This document shows positions 25,764 through 34,821 of a stretch of 64,000 nucleotides of DNA, piece by piece. Origin of the DNA: Candidatus Roizmanbacteria bacterium (GTDB taxonomy: Bacteria > Patescibacteriota > Microgenomatia > UBA1406 > GWC2-37-13); contig JAAZNM010000001.1 of the NCBI GenBank assembly GCA_012798265.1, positions 186,001 to 250,000 on the forward strand. The letters run 5' to 3'. A program made the translations under genes and the position numbers. Below the pieces are notes generated by a model that made no database searches, was not told the origin of the DNA, and was given only the letters and a program-made list of their open reading frames with translations. Within the stretch, counting starts at the first letter, position 1. Every line of letters begins with the position of its first letter.

Positions 25764-26609
25764 ATGACATCAACCAGTGTCGTCATTCCTACCTTTGGGC
25801 GGATAAAGCTCGCTTTAAACTTAGCCCGGTCCATCCGTAGCTTTCACCATGATATCGAAATCATTATCGTCGATCAGGAAAACCAAAATCCTCCGGATGG
25901 AAAAACCTTAAGCGACACCGGAGTCCGATATTACAATCTCGATAAGGCCAATACTTCGGTTGCCAAAAATACCGGATGGCGGCAGGCTAGGGGAGAGGTG
26001 GTTATTTTTTTTGATGACGATATCGAGATTGCTCAAAATACCATTAAAACCCACCTTGATTGTTATTCGGATAAAGATGTCGTCGGAGTTGCCGGCCGGG
26101 TGATTGTTGATCATGAGAGCGTCCCGTCAGACACCGACGTCCTTACCGGCAAAACAAACTTTCTTGGGACTAAATTCGTCTACCGTTTCTGGAGCACGCA
26201 AAGACAGACAGTCGACTTTCCGTACGGATGCAATATGTCTTTTCGGAAGGCGATCCTTGAAAAAGTCGGCGGTTTTGACCCGGGCTTCCCGAAAATATTC
26301 GAAGAGGTCGATCTGGGAGTGAGGGTAAGCAAGATCGGTAAGATCGTTTTCGAACCCGAAACGCTTGCCTTCCACCATAAAGCCGGAGGCGGAGGGATAA
26401 GACCTGAAGAAAAAGCCAATAAACAGAGACTGATATTCCAAAATTACGGCCGCTATCTGGCCAAAAACGTCCCTTTCCCTTTTTCCCTAGTCTCACTTTT
26501 TATCCGCTCGATAACCGCGGCTAAAATAAACATTTGCCTGATAGGACACTTATGGAAAAACTACCTCCTCGGCCTCCGTCGACCTCGCAGGTCGCGCAGG
26601 CTCGAATGA
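25764..26609 (+). CDS. GT2 family glycosyltransferase with repeat-derived C-terminus
   Basis: 281 aa from ATG 25764; an ATG at 25716 overlaps the previous stop but adds 16 residues encoded by AT-rich intergenic-type sequence. SVVIPTFGRIKLAL, IIIVDQENQNPP, FFDDDIEI (DXD site) and FEEVDLGVRV (catalytic acid) are visible, with SFRKAIL and FDPGF. The last codons (RRPRRSRRLE) come from a REP-like palindrome copy at 26580-26604, which also supplies the ATGA overlap with the next gene, so the original C-terminus was probably replaced. Confidence 0.85.
   Translation: MTSTSVVIPTFGRIKLALNLARSIRSFHHDIEIIIVDQENQNPPDGKTLSDTGVRYYNLDKANTSVAKNTGWRQARGEVVIFFDDDIEIAQNTIKTHLDCYSDKDVVGVAGRVIVDHESVPSDTDVLTGKTNFLGTKFVYRFWSTQRQTVDFPYGCNMSFRKAILEKVGGFDPGFPKIFEEVDLGVRVSKIGKIVFEPETLAFHHKAGGGGIRPEEKANKQRLIFQNYGRYLAKNVPFPFSLVSLFIRSITAAKINICLIGHLWKNYLLGLRRPRRSRRLE
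26580..26604. repeat. REP-like palindrome copy inside a coding end
   Basis: CGACCTCGCAGGTCG followed by CGCAGGCTCG is the half-element shared with 1436-1467 and 5173-5200. Here it encodes the basic last residues of the GT2 protein. Confidence 0.6.
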
Positions 26610-27949
26610 ACCTCAAAAACATACTAATATTCTTGTTTTTTGTTTTGATTGTTTTCCTTCGCTTTTACCAAGTTCCGCAAGGATTCATTTTCGACATAGA
26701 CACCGAATACCAAGCTTTTTTAGCCAAAACCATCATTAAAGATTTCCATATCATCTGGGTTGGTGTCAGCGCCGGAAGCATCGGCTACTATCTTGGCCCG
26801 GGCCTAGTCTACCTGACTGCTTTCTTGCTTTTCATCTCAAAAGGCGACCCCTTGTCACTTGCTTACTTTTCCGCCTTAGTCGGAACAGTAACATTACTGA
26901 GTCTTTTTTTCGTGACTAAAAAAATCTTCGGAAATAAGGTTGCTTACATCGCCGGCGTTTTTTACGGATTTTCCGCCTTCATTATCTACTACGACCGCAA
27001 ATACTGGCCAATATTTATCCCTCTTGTCGGAATCTGGCTATTCTATAGCCTGATTAAAGCCAGAAAAGATACCCTGTGGCTGATATTGAGCGCTGTCCTT
27101 ATAGGGATATCCTTCCACGTCCATCTAACGTTGCTGATTTTTTTCGTTCCGTTTTTCTACACGGTCTTTAGAAAACGCAAAAAGATAAAGTCTGGCACAT
27201 GGATATTGATATCGTTTTCCTATCTTGTCACCACTTCGCCTTTGCTGGTTTTTGATTTCGTCCATAACTTCGACAATCTCTTGACTCCCTTGAAGTTCAT
27301 AAAGAACATCGGCCAGACTCCGGGATCGTTCAATCTCCACCTCAACCCGTTTCTTTTCGGCTTAAACAAAATAGTTTTTATAGACAGTCCCAAATATCGA
27401 TTCGCCAATATCATCATTACCCTGTTTTCTATTTTGATAATGGCAAAACTGACGGTCGCCAAAAAGAATTATCCCGGAAAATTGCTTTTTGCGATCGTTG
27501 CGCTATTTTCATTTTTGTTCTGTTTGTATCCGGGAAAAATACAGGAATATTATCTGGTCCTTTTGTTTCCTTTCTGGTCTATGGCTGCCGGACTGTTGCT
27601 CAAAAAACTGAAAAAAAACTATCTTTGCATACTTTTGTCAGTTTTTATCCTAACCAACCTTTACTCCTATTTTTCCCAAGACAACCCTCATGGACTGTCA
27701 ACTAAAAAGAAGTTTGTCGAGGAAACTTCGCGACGCTTAAACGAAGACTATTACCTGTCTTTCGGAAACGATGTCGACTATGAAGGCTGGCGTTATCTTT
27801 TTGAAACCTACGGCAAAAAACCGGCCCAAAGCCAAGCCGACGGCATGTTTGGCTGGACTTACCACGACGAAATATCAAAAACACCGCCAATATATAAACT
27901 GGTCATATTTTCAAAACAAGGTGTTTACAAAGCCAACATATACAGGTAA
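26606..27949 (+). CDS. GT39-like membrane glycosyltransferase
   Basis: 447 aa from the ATG at 26606 (ATGA overlap with the GT2 gene); an upstream in-frame start would run through the REP copy. Helix 1 (3-17) leads into FIFDIDTEYQAFLAKTII, the GT-C acidic loop (here FDIDTE instead of WxDE). About ten helices follow to residue 370, with a short C-terminal globular end. HVHLTLLIFFVPF and KIQEYYLVLLFPF are typical of CPR GT39 relatives. Probably adds one sugar to a surface polymer or protein outside the membrane. Confidence 0.82.
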   Translation: MNLKNILIFLFFVLIVFLRFYQVPQGFIFDIDTEYQAFLAKTIIKDFHIIWVGVSAGSIGYYLGPGLVYLTAFLLFISKGDPLSLAYFSALVGTVTLLSLFFVTKKIFGNKVAYIAGVFYGFSAFIIYYDRKYWPIFIPLVGIWLFYSLIKARKDTLWLILSAVLIGISFHVHLTLLIFFVPFFYTVFRKRKKIKSGTWILISFSYLVTTSPLLVFDFVHNFDNLLTPLKFIKNIGQTPGSFNLHLNPFLFGLNKIVFIDSPKYRFANIIITLFSILIMAKLTVAKKNYPGKLLFAIVALFSFLFCLYPGKIQEYYLVLLFPFWSMAAGLLLKKLKKNYLCILLSVFILTNLYSYFSQDNPHGLSTKKKFVEETSRRLNEDYYLSFGNDVDYEGWRYLFETYGKKPAQSQADGMFGWTYHDEISKTPPIYKLVIFSKQGVYKANIYR

Positions 27950-27961
27950 GATACTATAATA

Positions 27962-28798
27962 ATGAAACAGGTAGTCAGCGCTATCGTCGCCGCCTATAAC
28001 GAAGAAAGGTATATCGGCAGATGTATCGAATCGCTTCTTAAACAAAGTTATCAGCCCTTGGAAATAATCGTCGTTGACGACGGTTCAAAAGATAAAACCA
28101 GAGAGATTATCAAAAAATATCCTGGGGTATCCTGCTTTGAGACTCAGCATCAGGGGACGGCGATCGCCAGAAATTTCGGTGTCAGCCAATCCAGGGGAAA
28201 GATTGCGATTTTTGTCGACGCCGATATGGAGTTTAAAAAAAATTTCATCGACATGCTGACCCTTCCGATAAGGGAAGGGAGGGCGAAAGGTACTTTTTCC
28301 AAACTCGAGTACGTCGCCAATTGGGATAGACCGTTTGCCAGATGCTGGAACATAAACAGCAATCCCAATCTACCGGACAGATTAAGGGTTCTCCAAAACA
28401 AGGATAAAGGTGAAGATTTCCGGGCCATACTAAAGTCGGAGTTTGAAAAAGTTAAAGGTTTTGACAACATCGGCTATACTGATACCTGGACATTAGCCAA
28501 AAAACTGAACTATCGGCCCGTTAATGCTCCCGAAGCCGTCTATTACCATCATAATCCCGACAATATCGGGGAAATATTCCGATCGGCCTGTTGGATCGGA
28601 AAAAGGAACTATAAAATGGGGATCGTCGGCAGTCTGATCACCCTAGTCAGGTCATTTATTTTACTATCGATTATTAAAGGAACTATACGATCAATAAAAT
28701 ACCAAGGACTTCCCTTTATCACTTTTCAAGTAGTGTATGATTTTGGCTTATCGGTGGGGGTCATACAAAAAATACTTCTCAACCGCGTCAGCAAATGA
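27962..28798 (+). CDS. GT2 family glycosyltransferase
   Basis: 278 aa. VSAIVAAYNEERYIGRCIESLLKQ (in part), IIVVDDGSKDKT, IFVDADMEF (DXD site, about residues 77-85) and a C-terminal hydrophobic segment (about 220-240). CFETQHQGTAIARNFGV is the usual NxGxAxARN region with a substitution at the N. Preceded by GATACT 6 nt before the ATG. Last gene of the plus-strand run starting at 21.3 kb; the next two genes face it from the minus strand. Confidence 0.87.
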   Translation: MKQVVSAIVAAYNEERYIGRCIESLLKQSYQPLEIIVVDDGSKDKTREIIKKYPGVSCFETQHQGTAIARNFGVSQSRGKIAIFVDADMEFKKNFIDMLTLPIREGRAKGTFSKLEYVANWDRPFARCWNINSNPNLPDRLRVLQNKDKGEDFRAILKSEFEKVKGFDNIGYTDTWTLAKKLNYRPVNAPEAVYYHHNPDNIGEIFRSACWIGKRNYKMGIVGSLITLVRSFILLSIIKGTIRSIKYQGLPFITFQVVYDFGLSVGVIQKILLNRVSK

Positions 28799-28832
28799 TC
28801 TGCCCTCTGTATTTATTAGCCATCCCGTCGAC

Positions 28833-30062
28833 CTAATGGTAAAAAACCCAGGCACCGCATAAGTTGATCGCCAGACTGTAAATAAATACCGGCAGCTTTA
28901 GAAGGGGACTGATATTTCCTATCGCACCCATCGCCAGCAAAAAAACCAAAGGGATAACGTCAAAAAAATACCGGTTGCCCAGTTGGATCCAACCGGTTCC
29001 CACATTCATCATCAAAACGGCCAGTATCAGCAGTACGGAAAGCGATGACAACCAAAAAAATCCCCTTAAACGGCGATCTTTATAGAATATATTTTTCCAA
29101 AAAACAATCAATAGAACCGTCAAAGGATATATTGAAAAAACGCTGTTGCCCTCCCGATCGACGACCAAATGAGGTCTGGTGACGGAAAAATATGCCGGCC
29201 TGACAAAATAGTATTCGAAATTGTAGGGAATGTTTTTTGCGGAAAACATCTCGTTTTTCTTGAAGTAAGGATCAAAACGACTGGCCCCTTTCTGGTAACG
29301 GTACCCTGTTTCAAAAACGCTGCCAAAACGCAGATAATTATATGTCAAAAACAAAGCCGCAAAAAAAACGCCGGTTACGGCAAAACTTAAGATCACTTTA
29401 CGAATCAAGTTTCTGTCTTTAAGATATAAAACCGCCATTCCTATAAAAACAGGAATATAAAACGCTAAAGTGAAACGAGTCATCCAGGCCAGGTTAAAAA
29501 AAACCGCCGCCAAAATCCCGTAGACGGTTTTTTTGACGTTGAGAAAACGGAAAAAAAGCCATAGAGAAATCAAAAGGTAAAAAACCGCCACAATTTGATT
29601 GGTATGCCAGATACGCCCGGCAAGGGAAAGGTAAAAATTGGGCGAAGCCAGGGCATAACTTACGAAAACGATTATTTTATCCAGGACCTTTGTTTTCAAT
29701 CTGAAAAAACGGGAAAACTCCTTCATGAGCAGATAAAAAATACCCGCGTTCAGCAAACCGGCAACGGCGGTATAGATAATATCGCTGCTTTGAACTTTAT
29801 TAAAGAAATAAAAAGGGGCGATAAACAAAGTCGCCGCCGGCCCCCAGTACAAAAACCATCTCTCCTGGTAAAAGGAAAGGTCGTAACTGTAAGGAGAGAC
29901 AACATCAAGACGACCATGGATAAAAGCGCTGAGAAGATAGTTGTAGTGATTGTAACCTGTCGGAGTCAAGACGTCTTTGTTCAACAAAAAAACAAAGAGG
30001 ACATAACAGAAAACTATGATCAAAAAAATTGCCGCAAACAAGGGATTATTTTTTGGCTTCAT
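28833..30062 (-). CDS. GT39-like polytopic membrane protein
   Basis: 409 aa with about ten helices. After helix 1 the loop YNHYNYLLSAFIHGRLDVVSPYSYDLSFYQERWFLYWGPAATLFIAPF (in part) lacks the classic WxDE motif but is common in CPR membrane proteins of unknown specificity. WHTNQIVAVFYLLISLWLFF and NRYFFDVIPLVFLLAM suggest the GT-C fold. It overlaps the GDP-mannose dehydratase gene by 17 bp, so the two are probably translated together. Function uncertain; glycosyltransferase is the best guess. Confidence 0.65.
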   Translation of the reverse strand: MKPKNNPLFAAIFLIIVFCYVLFVFLLNKDVLTPTGYNHYNYLLSAFIHGRLDVVSPYSYDLSFYQERWFLYWGPAATLFIAPFYFFNKVQSSDIIYTAVAGLLNAGIFYLLMKEFSRFFRLKTKVLDKIIVFVSYALASPNFYLSLAGRIWHTNQIVAVFYLLISLWLFFRFLNVKKTVYGILAAVFFNLAWMTRFTLAFYIPVFIGMAVLYLKDRNLIRKVILSFAVTGVFFAALFLTYNYLRFGSVFETGYRYQKGASRFDPYFKKNEMFSAKNIPYNFEYYFVRPAYFSVTRPHLVVDREGNSVFSIYPLTVLLIVFWKNIFYKDRRLRGFFWLSSLSVLLILAVLMMNVGTGWIQLGNRYFFDVIPLVFLLAMGAIGNISPLLKLPVFIYSLAINLCGAWVFYH

Positions 30063-31026
30063 ACCTTTTCAGGTCGGCTTCAACCATAAGCTTAACCAAT
30101 TCGGGGAAGCTTATTTTAGGTTGCCAACCCAAGATTTTTTTCGCTTTGGCGGCATTGGCCTTAAGATCCGGTACCTCGGCCGGCCTTTTGAAACGGGGAT
30201 CGACAACCACATACTTATGCCAGTCATCGATACCAACCACTTTAAACGCCTCTTCGACAAACTCCTTGACGCTGTGATTTACGCCGGTACCGACGACATA
30301 GTCATCCGGTTTCTCCTGCTGAAGCATCAAGTACATCGCCTCCACATAATCACCGGCAAACCCCCAGTCACGTTTCGACTCAAGGTTGCCGAGTCTCAAC
30401 TCCTTGGAAAGGCCGAGCTTGATTCTGGCTACGCCGTCGCTTATTTTCCTTGTCACAAACTGTATGCCGCGCAAAGGCGATTCGTGATTGAATAATACGC
30501 CGTTGCAGGTGAAAATACCGTATGATTCGCGGAAGTTGATCGTCATCCAATAAGCATAAACCTTGGATATCCCGTAGGGACTGCGAGGATGAAAGGACGT
30601 CTTTTCGTCCTGATAACCGTTGGTGTTGCCAAGGCCGAACATCTCCGAAGTCGAAGCCTGATAAAACTTGGTCGTCGGCGAAAAAAATTTGATGGCGTTT
30701 AAAAGGTAAAGCACTCCCAAAGCGTTTATCTCGGCCGTCAGTTTGGCTTGATCCCATGAGGATCCGACAAAAGACTGGGCCGCCAGGTTATAGACTTCTT
30801 CCGGTCTCAAGTTTCTTACCAGGTTGATAAGCGACGCTTCATCGTTAAGGTCACCTTCGACAAAGTCGACTTTGTCGGTAATCCCCAGATAATCCAGGTG
30901 TTCGTAATTCGGCTTGGAATACCGCCTCATCATCCCATAAACCTTGTAGCCTTTTTCAAGAAGTAATTTGGCCAGATAGGGCCCGTCCTGACCTAGTATA
31001 CCTGTGACCAAAGCGGTTTTTGCCAT
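30046..31026 (-). CDS. gmd: GDP-mannose 4,6-dehydratase
   Basis: 326 aa SDR. TALVTGILGQDGPYLAKLL is the GMD-specific NADP motif (GxxGQDG), with RRYSKPN, AAQSFVGSSW, the STSEMFG catalytic stretch, SPYGISKVYAYW (Tyr-x3-Lys) and GVLFNHESPLRG. It makes GDP-4-keto-6-deoxy-mannose, precursor of GDP-fucose, GDP-rhamnose or GDP-perosamine. No GDP-fucose synthase or Rmd gene is seen in this window, so the final sugar is not decided here. First gene of a two-gene minus-strand unit with 28833-30062. Confidence 0.94.
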   Translation of the reverse strand: MAKTALVTGILGQDGPYLAKLLLEKGYKVYGMMRRYSKPNYEHLDYLGITDKVDFVEGDLNDEASLINLVRNLRPEEVYNLAAQSFVGSSWDQAKLTAEINALGVLYLLNAIKFFSPTTKFYQASTSEMFGLGNTNGYQDEKTSFHPRSPYGISKVYAYWMTINFRESYGIFTCNGVLFNHESPLRGIQFVTRKISDGVARIKLGLSKELRLGNLESKRDWGFAGDYVEAMYLMLQQEKPDDYVVGTGVNHSVKEFVEEAFKVVGIDDWHKYVVVDPRFKRPAEVPDLKANAAKAKKILGWQPKISFPELVKLMVEADLKRYEAKK

Positions 31027-31132
31027 AGATAAAATGAATTATTAAAATCAAACAATAAGTAATTATAGATTACCGGAATTTGTAATGCAATTGTTATGGA
31101 GTGCCGCCTCAAAAGTGCTAAAATATAGTATT

Positions 31133-32416
31133 ATGCTTCAAAAAGCCCTTAACTTCATCAAAAAACCGACCAGCAAGGATGTCATGATCAATACGATCGG
31201 TAATTATTTCAACGTTTTTTTCACGGCGTTTTTCGCCCTTCTTCTTGTCCGCATCCTTTCTCCGTCGCAGTACGGGGTACTGAGCGTCCTCCTGGGTATA
31301 GCTTACGTCCTGGCCAACGTCCTTGATTTCGGAACAACGGCGACGATTTACTCTTACCTGCCGCCGATGCTGGAGAAAAGGGGAAACAACGTTTTTCGTT
31401 TTATAAAAACCATATTTTTTTACCAATCGCTTTTTTCTTTGGGGGTTATCCTGATTCTTTTCGCCACTTTCCCGTATCTTGACAAAATATTTTTCAAAAC
31501 CGGCGCCCCGGTCTGGGAACTTTACATTACCGCCTTTGCCGTTCTTTTTTTTATCTGGCAGAACTTCGCCACCAACATCCTTTTTGCCGCCAAAAAGTTC
31601 CTGCAGGCCAATCTCTTTATACTTTTCTCCAATATCATAAAAACACTGGTGATTGTTTTTTTTGTCCTGACCAAAACCGTCACCGTCGGCTCGATTATCT
31701 TTGCCTTCGGCGTGGTCGGTCCGGCGGTATTCTTCATCTTCCTTTTTTTTGACAAAAAAGATCTCTTTTTCATCTTGATAAAGTCCAAGGTCGCCAAGGA
31801 GGAGTTTAAGTTCGGCTTCACGTTGACCTATTTCCTTGCCTCCCAGTTTTTTAACCTGGGACTGCGCATGGACCTTTTTTTGTTGTCTTTTTTCATGCCC
31901 GGTTCACCGGAAATCGGTTACTACGGTCTGTCGCAAAAAATCATCCTTACCATTATGACCACCGTCACCAGCATTACCCAGGTCCTTTCTCCGGGTTTTT
32001 CCAAGGTAAAAACCAAACGCGAAGTCTTGCATCAGTTAAAGATCGGGTTCGCCTATATTCTTTTGCCGGCCGGCCTGTATATCCTTCTTTTTTTGACCCC
32101 CGATCCGGTCTTTTTTCTTTTTTTCACAAAAAAATTTGCCCAGACGGCAGCCATCTCCCGCTCCCTCGGGCTGTCTTTTTATTTTTATACCCTAAGCACC
32201 ATTCCGTCCTTACTGCTTCTGTATACGGTCAAAAAACCCGTCTATATTTTGATTATTAATATAGTCTTTTTCGTCACTCTTACCGCCGGCTGCTATGTCC
32301 TTATACCCGTTTACAAGGCTTTTGGCCCACCGTACGCTCTTATTGCATCTTTCGTATTAGTTGATATAATATACCTGCTTATCGGTCTTAAGCAATATAA
32401 GGCCCTAAGCAGCTAA
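31133..32416 (+). CDS. Oligosaccharide flippase (second Wzx/MATE-like)
   Basis: 427 aa from ATG 31133, which follows TAAAAT by 8 nt. Twelve or more helices. TIGNYFNVFFTAFFALLLVRIL then SPSQYGVLSVLLGIAYV is the MOP-superfamily N-terminus; GLRMDLFLLSFFMPGSPEIGYYGL in the middle repeats the pattern at helix 7-8. Exports a lipid-linked saccharide. An earlier in-frame ATG (31085) lies upstream of the -10-like box. It is divergent from gmd and followed after 3 nt by an unknown soluble protein. Confidence 0.88.
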   Translation: MLQKALNFIKKPTSKDVMINTIGNYFNVFFTAFFALLLVRILSPSQYGVLSVLLGIAYVLANVLDFGTTATIYSYLPPMLEKRGNNVFRFIKTIFFYQSLFSLGVILILFATFPYLDKIFFKTGAPVWELYITAFAVLFFIWQNFATNILFAAKKFLQANLFILFSNIIKTLVIVFFVLTKTVTVGSIIFAFGVVGPAVFFIFLFFDKKDLFFILIKSKVAKEEFKFGFTLTYFLASQFFNLGLRMDLFLLSFFMPGSPEIGYYGLSQKIILTIMTTVTSITQVLSPGFSKVKTKREVLHQLKIGFAYILLPAGLYILLFLTPDPVFFLFFTKKFAQTAAISRSLGLSFYFYTLSTIPSLLLLYTVKKPVYILIINIVFFVTLTAGCYVLIPVYKAFGPPYALIASFVLVDIIYLLIGLKQYKALSS

Positions 32417-32419
32417 TAT

Positions 32420-33718
32420 ATGGCAAATCCCAGAGATGAAATTTTATTGGGAATACCCGCCGGCGGAAAACATACATGGTCATTGAATCAGGAATCTGCT
32501 CCTAATTTCAAAGATTTAAGCGAAATCCATTTGATATCCGATCAACAGATGATTGAAGCGGCTTTTTGCCCTTCGGCCAGGGATTTTTTCGGCCCTTTGC
32601 CGCAGCTGCCCGATCACTATTCGGCCTTAACCAACCTTAATTCAGGAGCCGTTCTTTTTACCAAAACCGCCAGAATAACCAAAAGATACCAGGGAGAAGA
32701 CCTGCCTTTTAACGTCAGGTTAGTTAGGGACGCAACCAGCGTCGGCTTAATCATCGATGACGACCACCATCAGATCCACAAACTGGTGCTTAGGGATCGC
32801 CGCTACGACGGCACGAACGATGCCACTCCGCCCAACTACCATAAAATGATATACGGAAAGGAATATGTAAGTCCCCAATCTTTGCTTATAGGTGCGACAA
32901 TGTGGGGCTATTCCAGTCCAAGTGATATCGTTCCGGGAGGCAGAAGAGCGGTCGAATTCTCGATAGCCTCGGCCGATCCGCGGCTGCTTCTGAAGGACGT
33001 CTTAACTAAAAAAAGGCAAAGGAACAGCGAAAACCTTTGGATAGACGACCCGGAAAAATATGCCGATTTTATCGATGATCCTTATCAAGAAATACCCCGC
33101 GGCAATCCGACCGACGAAAATCTTTCCCACTGGTATGCCTACTGGTGGCAGATAACCTCAAGGATACTGCGCGGCAAAGACGGCAATCCCGTACCGGGTC
33201 AGGCGGCCGTCAAGTCTTTTTCCGGGTTTTTCGATTACATGATGGAAAACTCGGCCAATCTCCTTTATTCCAAAGGTTTTACTCACTTTTCCGGAGTGCC
33301 GACATGGACTTACGTCAGGGACATTTTTTTGCATAAGGGCTTTACGCCTGACGATATGAGAAAACACTATATAGCCTCTGTTTTCATAGACAGTCTTAAA
33401 AAGATAAGAATACCGCCTAAATTCCAAAAAAATCTTAAGGCACAAACGGTGGAAGACGTCAACTCCCATAGTCCGCTTATACCCTGGATCGCCGTCCTTC
33501 CTTTTGCCTTGGAACTCAATCCCGACATCAAGCCGGTCTTTACCGACCCGATGGTCACCCAGGATATCCAAGATGACTTTAATGAGTTTTTCGCCGCCGT
33601 AAAGGAAACCGTTATCGATCATTATGGAAATATAAAAAAATACCCTTTGTCTCCCGAATCGAACTTATGGTATAGTCTTGGTTTGGAAGACTATTGTTCA
33701 GACGAGATACAACCATGA
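32420..33718 (+). CDS. Soluble protein of unknown function
   Basis: 432 aa, no signal peptide and no membrane helices. No family recognised. It contains acidic and His-rich patches (IIDDDHHQIHK, about 110-120), a run of aromatic residues (HWYAYWWQITSRIL, about 236-249) and a C-terminal all-helical part. Lies 3 nt after a flippase gene and overlaps the M20 amidohydrolase by 4 bp (ATGA), so the three are likely co-expressed. Could be an enzyme of glycan or peptide metabolism, but the sequence alone does not say. Confidence 0.75.
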   Translation: MANPRDEILLGIPAGGKHTWSLNQESAPNFKDLSEIHLISDQQMIEAAFCPSARDFFGPLPQLPDHYSALTNLNSGAVLFTKTARITKRYQGEDLPFNVRLVRDATSVGLIIDDDHHQIHKLVLRDRRYDGTNDATPPNYHKMIYGKEYVSPQSLLIGATMWGYSSPSDIVPGGRRAVEFSIASADPRLLLKDVLTKKRQRNSENLWIDDPEKYADFIDDPYQEIPRGNPTDENLSHWYAYWWQITSRILRGKDGNPVPGQAAVKSFSGFFDYMMENSANLLYSKGFTHFSGVPTWTYVRDIFLHKGFTPDDMRKHYIASVFIDSLKKIRIPPKFQKNLKAQTVEDVNSHSPLIPWIAVLPFALELNPDIKPVFTDPMVTQDIQDDFNEFFAAVKETVIDHYGNIKKYPLSPESNLWYSLGLEDYCSDEIQP

Positions 33719-34821
33719 AAAACAATATTGAATCGATGACCGTCGCCGCCAAAAAAGATCTTGACCGTCTGGCGGAGATCGGTTGGCTTGAAAAAAAGAC
33801 CACCCGGTATATTTTGAAAGCCTTAGGTGACAAACCGTACAGGACGGGATTCGCCGGAAAAAAAGTGGGGGCAATCTTCAAGATCGGCCGGGGAAAAAAC
33901 AAATATCTGCTGCGTTCCGATATCGACGGCTTGAAAACCAAAGACGGCATAAGACACATATGCGGTCATTCCAGCCATACGGCCGGTCTTATCGGCGCCT
34001 ACCGCTATGCCAAAAGCCTTGAAAAAAAACTTATTGACAAAGACAGCGAGATCTACTTCCTTTTCCAACCGGCCGAAGAAACTTATCCCTCGGGAGCCAA
34101 GGCTTTTATCGATGAAGACCTGAGACTGGTTAAACAGATAAAAAAAGCCTTTGCCTGCCATGTCAAACCTGAGCTCAAAAAAGGGGAGATAGGGCTGCAG
34201 TCGGGCGATGTTTTTGCCGCCGGAGATTACTTTGAAATCGAGATTTTCGGAACCCAGGTTCATGTCAAAGACGCTGCCTACAGCATTGACGCCCTCGAAG
34301 GAACAGCCCAAGTTATCATCGAACTCAAAAAGATCCTAAAAAAAATTACTCCTAACGGCGTCATCAATGCTGGAGTTGTAAGCGGCGGACGCCAACCCAA
34401 TGCCGTCGCAGATTATGCGATCTTAAAAGGCGACATCCGCTGTCGTGAAGAAAAAACCAGACGGCTGATCAAAAAAAGCCTTGAAGATATTGCCGCCAAG
34501 AAAAACATCGGCTATCGGGGAAAGATAAGGGTAGGCTATTTCGACGGCTACCCTTTGCTGAAAAATAACCGGAAAATAACCGACGAGTTTACCAAGTTCG
34601 TCAGAACCAAAAACGTCTTCGGAAAAATAATCGATAGGGGAATGTTTTCTTTCGGCACCGAAGATTTTTCCTTTATCGCCGACGCCGTCCCTTCGCTTTA
34701 TGCCTATATCGGCGTCGACCAACCGTACCCCCTCCATAGCGACAAGCTTTATGTAGATGACGCAGGAACTTTGCAGGTGCTTAAATATTTCGAAAATGTA
34801 ATTGATTTTATTGTCGGCTAA
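33715..34821 (+). CDS. M20-family amidohydrolase/deacylase
   Basis: 368 aa. The dimetal peptidase M20D pattern is visible: LLRSDIDGL, HICGHSSHTAGLIGAYRYA (Cys and His ligands; the usual CGHDxH Asp is Ser), FLFQPAEET with the general-base Glu pair, ACHVKPEL, a lid domain with GTQVHVKDAAYSIDAL, and LKGDIRC. FGTEDFSFIADAVPSLYAYIG gives the C-terminal ligand region with His in YPLHSDK. It removes an acyl or aminoacyl group from an amide such as an N-acyl amino acid or sugar. Start set by ATGA coupling. Overlaps the convergent GT-C gene by 14 bp. Confidence 0.85.
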   Translation: MKNNIESMTVAAKKDLDRLAEIGWLEKKTTRYILKALGDKPYRTGFAGKKVGAIFKIGRGKNKYLLRSDIDGLKTKDGIRHICGHSSHTAGLIGAYRYAKSLEKKLIDKDSEIYFLFQPAEETYPSGAKAFIDEDLRLVKQIKKAFACHVKPELKKGEIGLQSGDVFAAGDYFEIEIFGTQVHVKDAAYSIDALEGTAQVIIELKKILKKITPNGVINAGVVSGGRQPNAVADYAILKGDIRCREEKTRRLIKKSLEDIAAKKNIGYRGKIRVGYFDGYPLLKNNRKITDEFTKFVRTKNVFGKIIDRGMFSFGTEDFSFIADAVPSLYAYIGVDQPYPLHSDKLYVDDAGTLQVLKYFENVIDFIVG